Below, in pieces: positions 4,862 through 6,786 of a stretch of 6,786 bases of DNA (position 1 is its first letter; every line of letters begins with the position of its first letter). The notes under the pieces were generated by a model. It was not told where the DNA came from, ran no database searches, and saw only the letters and a program-made list of their open reading frames with translations. The translations under genes and the position numbers were made by a program. Source of the stretch: Candidatus Melainabacteria bacterium (GTDB taxonomy: Bacteria > Actinomycetota > Actinomycetes > Mycobacteriales > Pseudonocardiaceae). The stretch lies in NCBI GenBank assembly GCA_903970565.1, contig CAJCJE010000357.1, positions 1-6,786 of the forward strand. Direction: 5' to 3'.

Positions 4862-6529
4862 CTATCCGGCGACGGAACGCAGTCGCCGGAGCACCTCCTC
4901 GGCTCCGAGCGCGACGGTGATCGCGTGCAGGTCCGGGCTGCGGGTCGAACCGGTCAGCGCGATCCGGATCAGCTGGGAGGCTTCCCGGATCGAGCCGGGG
5001 TAACCCTCCGGGTTCTTCTTGTACTCCTTGGCGTTCGCGGCAAAACCGTGCTTCGCGGCCAGTTCCCGGATCTGGTTGAACCACTCCGGCTGGTCGTCGA
5101 GCTGCTGGTATCCGGCGGCGAAGTCGGCGAGGAAGTCGGTGATCACGCCGGCCGGCAGGCTCAGCGAGGCGAGCCGTTCGTCGTCCGGACCGGACAGCGG
5201 GGTGAACAGGTCGGCGAAGAAGAAGCCGTACGCCGGCCGGAAGTCCGACCACTTGCGCAGGTCCTTGCGCGGATTGTCGACCCCCTCGCGCTCGACGGCC
5301 AGCGCGCGCAGCGCGAGTTCGCGTTCGGTGTCGAGGACCGGCACGAGTTCGGCGTCGAATTCCGTTGCCCAGGAACGCATCGCGGTGAGAATGTCCGCGC
5401 CGGGCAGGGTGGCGATGAGGTCGGCGCTGATGTCCTCCAACTTGACCAGGTCGACCAACGGCCCGGCCACGCCGCACTTGTCCAGGTCGATCGCGGTGGT
5501 CAGGGCCTGCGCCAGCGGCAGTTCGCCGAGCGAGCCGTTGGCCAGTCCGCGCAGGTAGTAGAGCACCGCGTCAGCCGGGTAACCGGCCGAGATGTAGAAG
5601 TCGACGCTGGCTTCCGGGTCCTTGCGCTTGGAGAGTTTGCGCTTGCCACCAGAGATCTGCTTCATCAGCGGCGCGATATGCGCGTAGGTGATCGGCTCGA
5701 ACTCCAGCGCTTCGAACAGTTGCAGGTGCAGCGGCACCGACGAGAGCCACTCCTCGGACCTGATCACCAGGTTCACCCGCATCAGGTGGTCGTCGACGGC
5801 GTGCGCGAAGTGGTAGGTGGGCAGCCGGGGCGAGGTGTCCGAGGACTTCAGGATGACCACGTCGTTGCGGTTGGCCTCGTGTTCGAGCCGGCCCCGGATC
5901 GCATCGACGTAACTGATTCGCTGGGTGGTGATCTCCGGTGCGCGGAAGCGGACCACGTACGGGGCGCCCGCGTCCAGTTTGGCCTGCACGTCGGACGGGT
6001 CGGCGTCGCGCCAGATCGCCCAGCGCGAGTAGTAGCCGGTGGGGATCTTCGCGGCCTGCTGGCGGGCGGTGATGTCGGCCAGTTCCTCTTTGGTGGCGAA
6101 GCACGGGTACGCCCTGTCCTGCCGCATCAACTCGCGCACGTAGCTCGCGTAGATCTCGGCCCGCGCCGACTGGTGGTAGGGGCCGTAGTCGCCGTGGCCC
6201 TGCTGCTCGTCCGGCTGGATGCGGAAGTACTCGAACGCCCGGCCGAACTGCTCAAGGGCGCCCTCCACCTCGCGAGCGGTGTCGGTGTCCTCCACGCGCA
6301 GCACGTACACGCCGCCGGAGTGGGTGGCCACGTCCTTGTCGATCATCGCGGTGTAGACGGCGCCGATGTGCAGGAAGCCGGTGGGCGACGGGCCGAACCG
6401 GGTGACCCTGGCGCCCTCGGGCAGCGTCCTGGCCGGAAACCGGGCTTCCCAGTGCCGGGGCTCGGGCAGGTCGGCGGGGAACAAGGCGTCGATCACGGCA
6501 CGGTCCAGCATCGGCTTTTCGGTCTCCAT
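4862..6529 (-). CDS. gltX: Glutamate--tRNA ligase, long (clostridial-like) form
   Basis: This 555 aa class I synthetase attaches glutamate to tRNA in the cytoplasm. The ATP-binding signature FGPSPTGFLHIGA is at about 45-57 (HIGH variant H54-I-G-A). VLRVEDTDTAREVEG (about 76-90) holds the conserved glutamate-binding EDTD region. LPTYHFAHAVDDHLM ... VIRSEEWLSS lies at about 237-264, and the KMSKS loop is KLSKRKDPEA (298-307). The helical C-terminal anticodon-binding part follows (about 330-555). The overall wording (LFPADLP..., GDYGPYHQSARAEIYASYV, AYPCFATKEEL, PTGYYSRWA) resembles the roughly 550 aa GluRS I remember from clostridia rather than the roughly 490 aa actinobacterial GltX. It may therefore be a second GluRS. 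VIRSEEW replaces the usual VIRGEEW. Start choice is open: ATG 6529 has AGGG 10 nt upstream, and M7 at 6511 has GGAGA 9 nt upstream. No tRNA-Glu or tRNA-Gln gene is adjacent in the window. Confidence 0.93.
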   Translation of the reverse strand: METEKPMLDRAVIDALFPADLPEPRHWEARFPARTLPEGARVTRFGPSPTGFLHIGAVYTAMIDKDVATHSGGVYVLRVEDTDTAREVEGALEQFGRAFEYFRIQPDEQQGHGDYGPYHQSARAEIYASYVRELMRQDRAYPCFATKEELADITARQQAAKIPTGYYSRWAIWRDADPSDVQAKLDAGAPYVVRFRAPEITTQRISYVDAIRGRLEHEANRNDVVILKSSDTSPRLPTYHFAHAVDDHLMRVNLVIRSEEWLSSVPLHLQLFEALEFEPITYAHIAPLMKQISGGKRKLSKRKDPEASVDFYISAGYPADAVLYYLRGLANGSLGELPLAQALTTAIDLDKCGVAGPLVDLVKLEDISADLIATLPGADILTAMRSWATEFDAELVPVLDTERELALRALAVEREGVDNPRKDLRKWSDFRPAYGFFFADLFTPLSGPDDERLASLSLPAGVITDFLADFAAGYQQLDDQPEWFNQIRELAAKHGFAANAKEYKKNPEGYPGSIREASQLIRIALTGSTRSPDLHAITVALGAEEVLRRLRSVAG

Positions 6530-6683
6530 CGCTTGTCTGCCCTGGCAACGTCTGTCCAGTCAACCCGACGATCCGGGTGCGGCGGCTGCCGGTCAAGACT
6601 ACCAATCACGGCTTTTCGCAGACCGTCGCCGGTTGCCGGCCGACCGAGCCAGACGATTCGCCACGTGCGGAGATCCACCGAAA
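6530..6683 (-). other. Upstream region of the GluRS gene
   Basis: About 150 bp without a credible gene. On the minus strand it holds a TTGACC at 6594-6589 with a weak GATCGT 17 nt further on, a possible promoter with a leader of about 30 nt before ATG 6529. A small interrupted hairpin around GCCGGTTGCCGGC lies at 6628-6640. I see no T-box: no specifier-loop or antiterminator sequence is recognisable. Confidence 0.3.
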
Positions 6684-6726
6684 ACGGGTATGGCCGCGAC
6701 GAGATACTCGTCGCGGCCATACCCGT
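6684..6726 (-). terminator. Strong intrinsic terminator, perfect 20 bp stem
   Basis: Positions 6684-6703 and 6707-6726 are exact reverse complements, giving a 20 bp GC-rich stem with a 3 nt loop. On the minus strand the stem is followed at once by TTTTC (6684-6680), the classic Rho-independent pattern. On the plus strand it is followed by CGTCGTCC, so it is directional. It should stop a leftward transcript entering from beyond the window and insulate the GluRS gene. The gene it ends is not visible here. Confidence 0.85.
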
Positions 6727-6736
6727 CGTCCCCGCG

Positions 6737-6771
6737 TTCGGCGGTGCGTGAGGACGAAGCGGGCCGCCGAA
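6737..6771. repeat. 8 bp inverted repeat beside the terminator
   Basis: TTCGGCGG (6737-6744) and CCGCCGAA (6764-6771) are perfect inverted arms around a 19 nt loop, starting 10 bp to the right of the large terminator. No coding sequence can be supported in the last 60 bases. It may be part of the 3' untranslated end of the transcript that the terminator stops. Confidence 0.4.
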
Positions 6772-6786
6772 GAGAGTCCTCCCCGG

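Noticed and set aside
4838..6751. 637-codon open frame on the plus strand
   Set aside because: It is antisense to the clearly recognisable GluRS, its protein is Val/Gly/Arg/His-rich with no domain, and it arises from the scarcity of stops in GC-rich antisense.
6744..6786. Start of a plus-strand gene at GTG 6744 or 6748
   Set aside because: There is no ribosome binding site and too little sequence, and it overlaps the inverted repeat at 6737-6771.

Overview
The window is very GC-rich, with GC-loaded third codon positions, GTG starts and several TetR-family regulators. This points to an actinomycete, probably of the Nocardia/Mycobacterium/Amycolatopsis sphere; that placement is inference from protein style, not from a marker gene. 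It carries six complete genes plus the 5' part of a seventh.

Left part (1-1081): the start of a cytochrome P450 gene (CYP136-like by remembered sequence) is read leftwards off the window edge. It is divergent from a TetR-family regulator read rightwards. The 85 bp between them hold two imperfect palindromes built on GACA/TGTC half-sites. One of them overlaps a good -35 box of the P450 promoter, so local repression of the P450 gene by the regulator is likely.

Middle part (1082-4128): an ImmA/IrrE-type zinc metallopeptidase gene lies downstream of a carotenoid-cleavage (RPE65-like) oxygenase gene, both read leftwards. The oxygenase is divergent from a second TetR-family regulator with a WHG-type ligand domain. 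Their 90 bp intergenic region holds a striking element: two exact inverted copies of a 13 bp palindrome with centres 21 bp apart. Oxygenase and regulator therefore look like a self-contained, ligand-switched (apo)carotenoid or stilbenoid cleavage module.

Right part (4129-6786): a 103 bp convergent spacer is built partly from two different 18 bp tandem duplications. It is followed by a RimL-like GNAT acetyltransferase gene and a glutamyl-tRNA synthetase gene, both read leftwards. The synthetase is about 555 aa and resembles the long form I associate with clostridia rather than the roughly 490 aa actinobacterial GltX, so it may be a second, transferred or specialised GluRS. Upstream of it, a perfect 20 bp stem followed by TTTT on the minus strand is a strong intrinsic terminator for something entering from the right. 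A further inverted repeat lies beside it at the window edge.

I see no transposase, CRISPR array, tRNA or rRNA. The genes look like small independent regulator-enzyme modules next to a translation gene. The most unusual items are the GluRS type, the paired operator, the 18 bp repeats and the large terminator.
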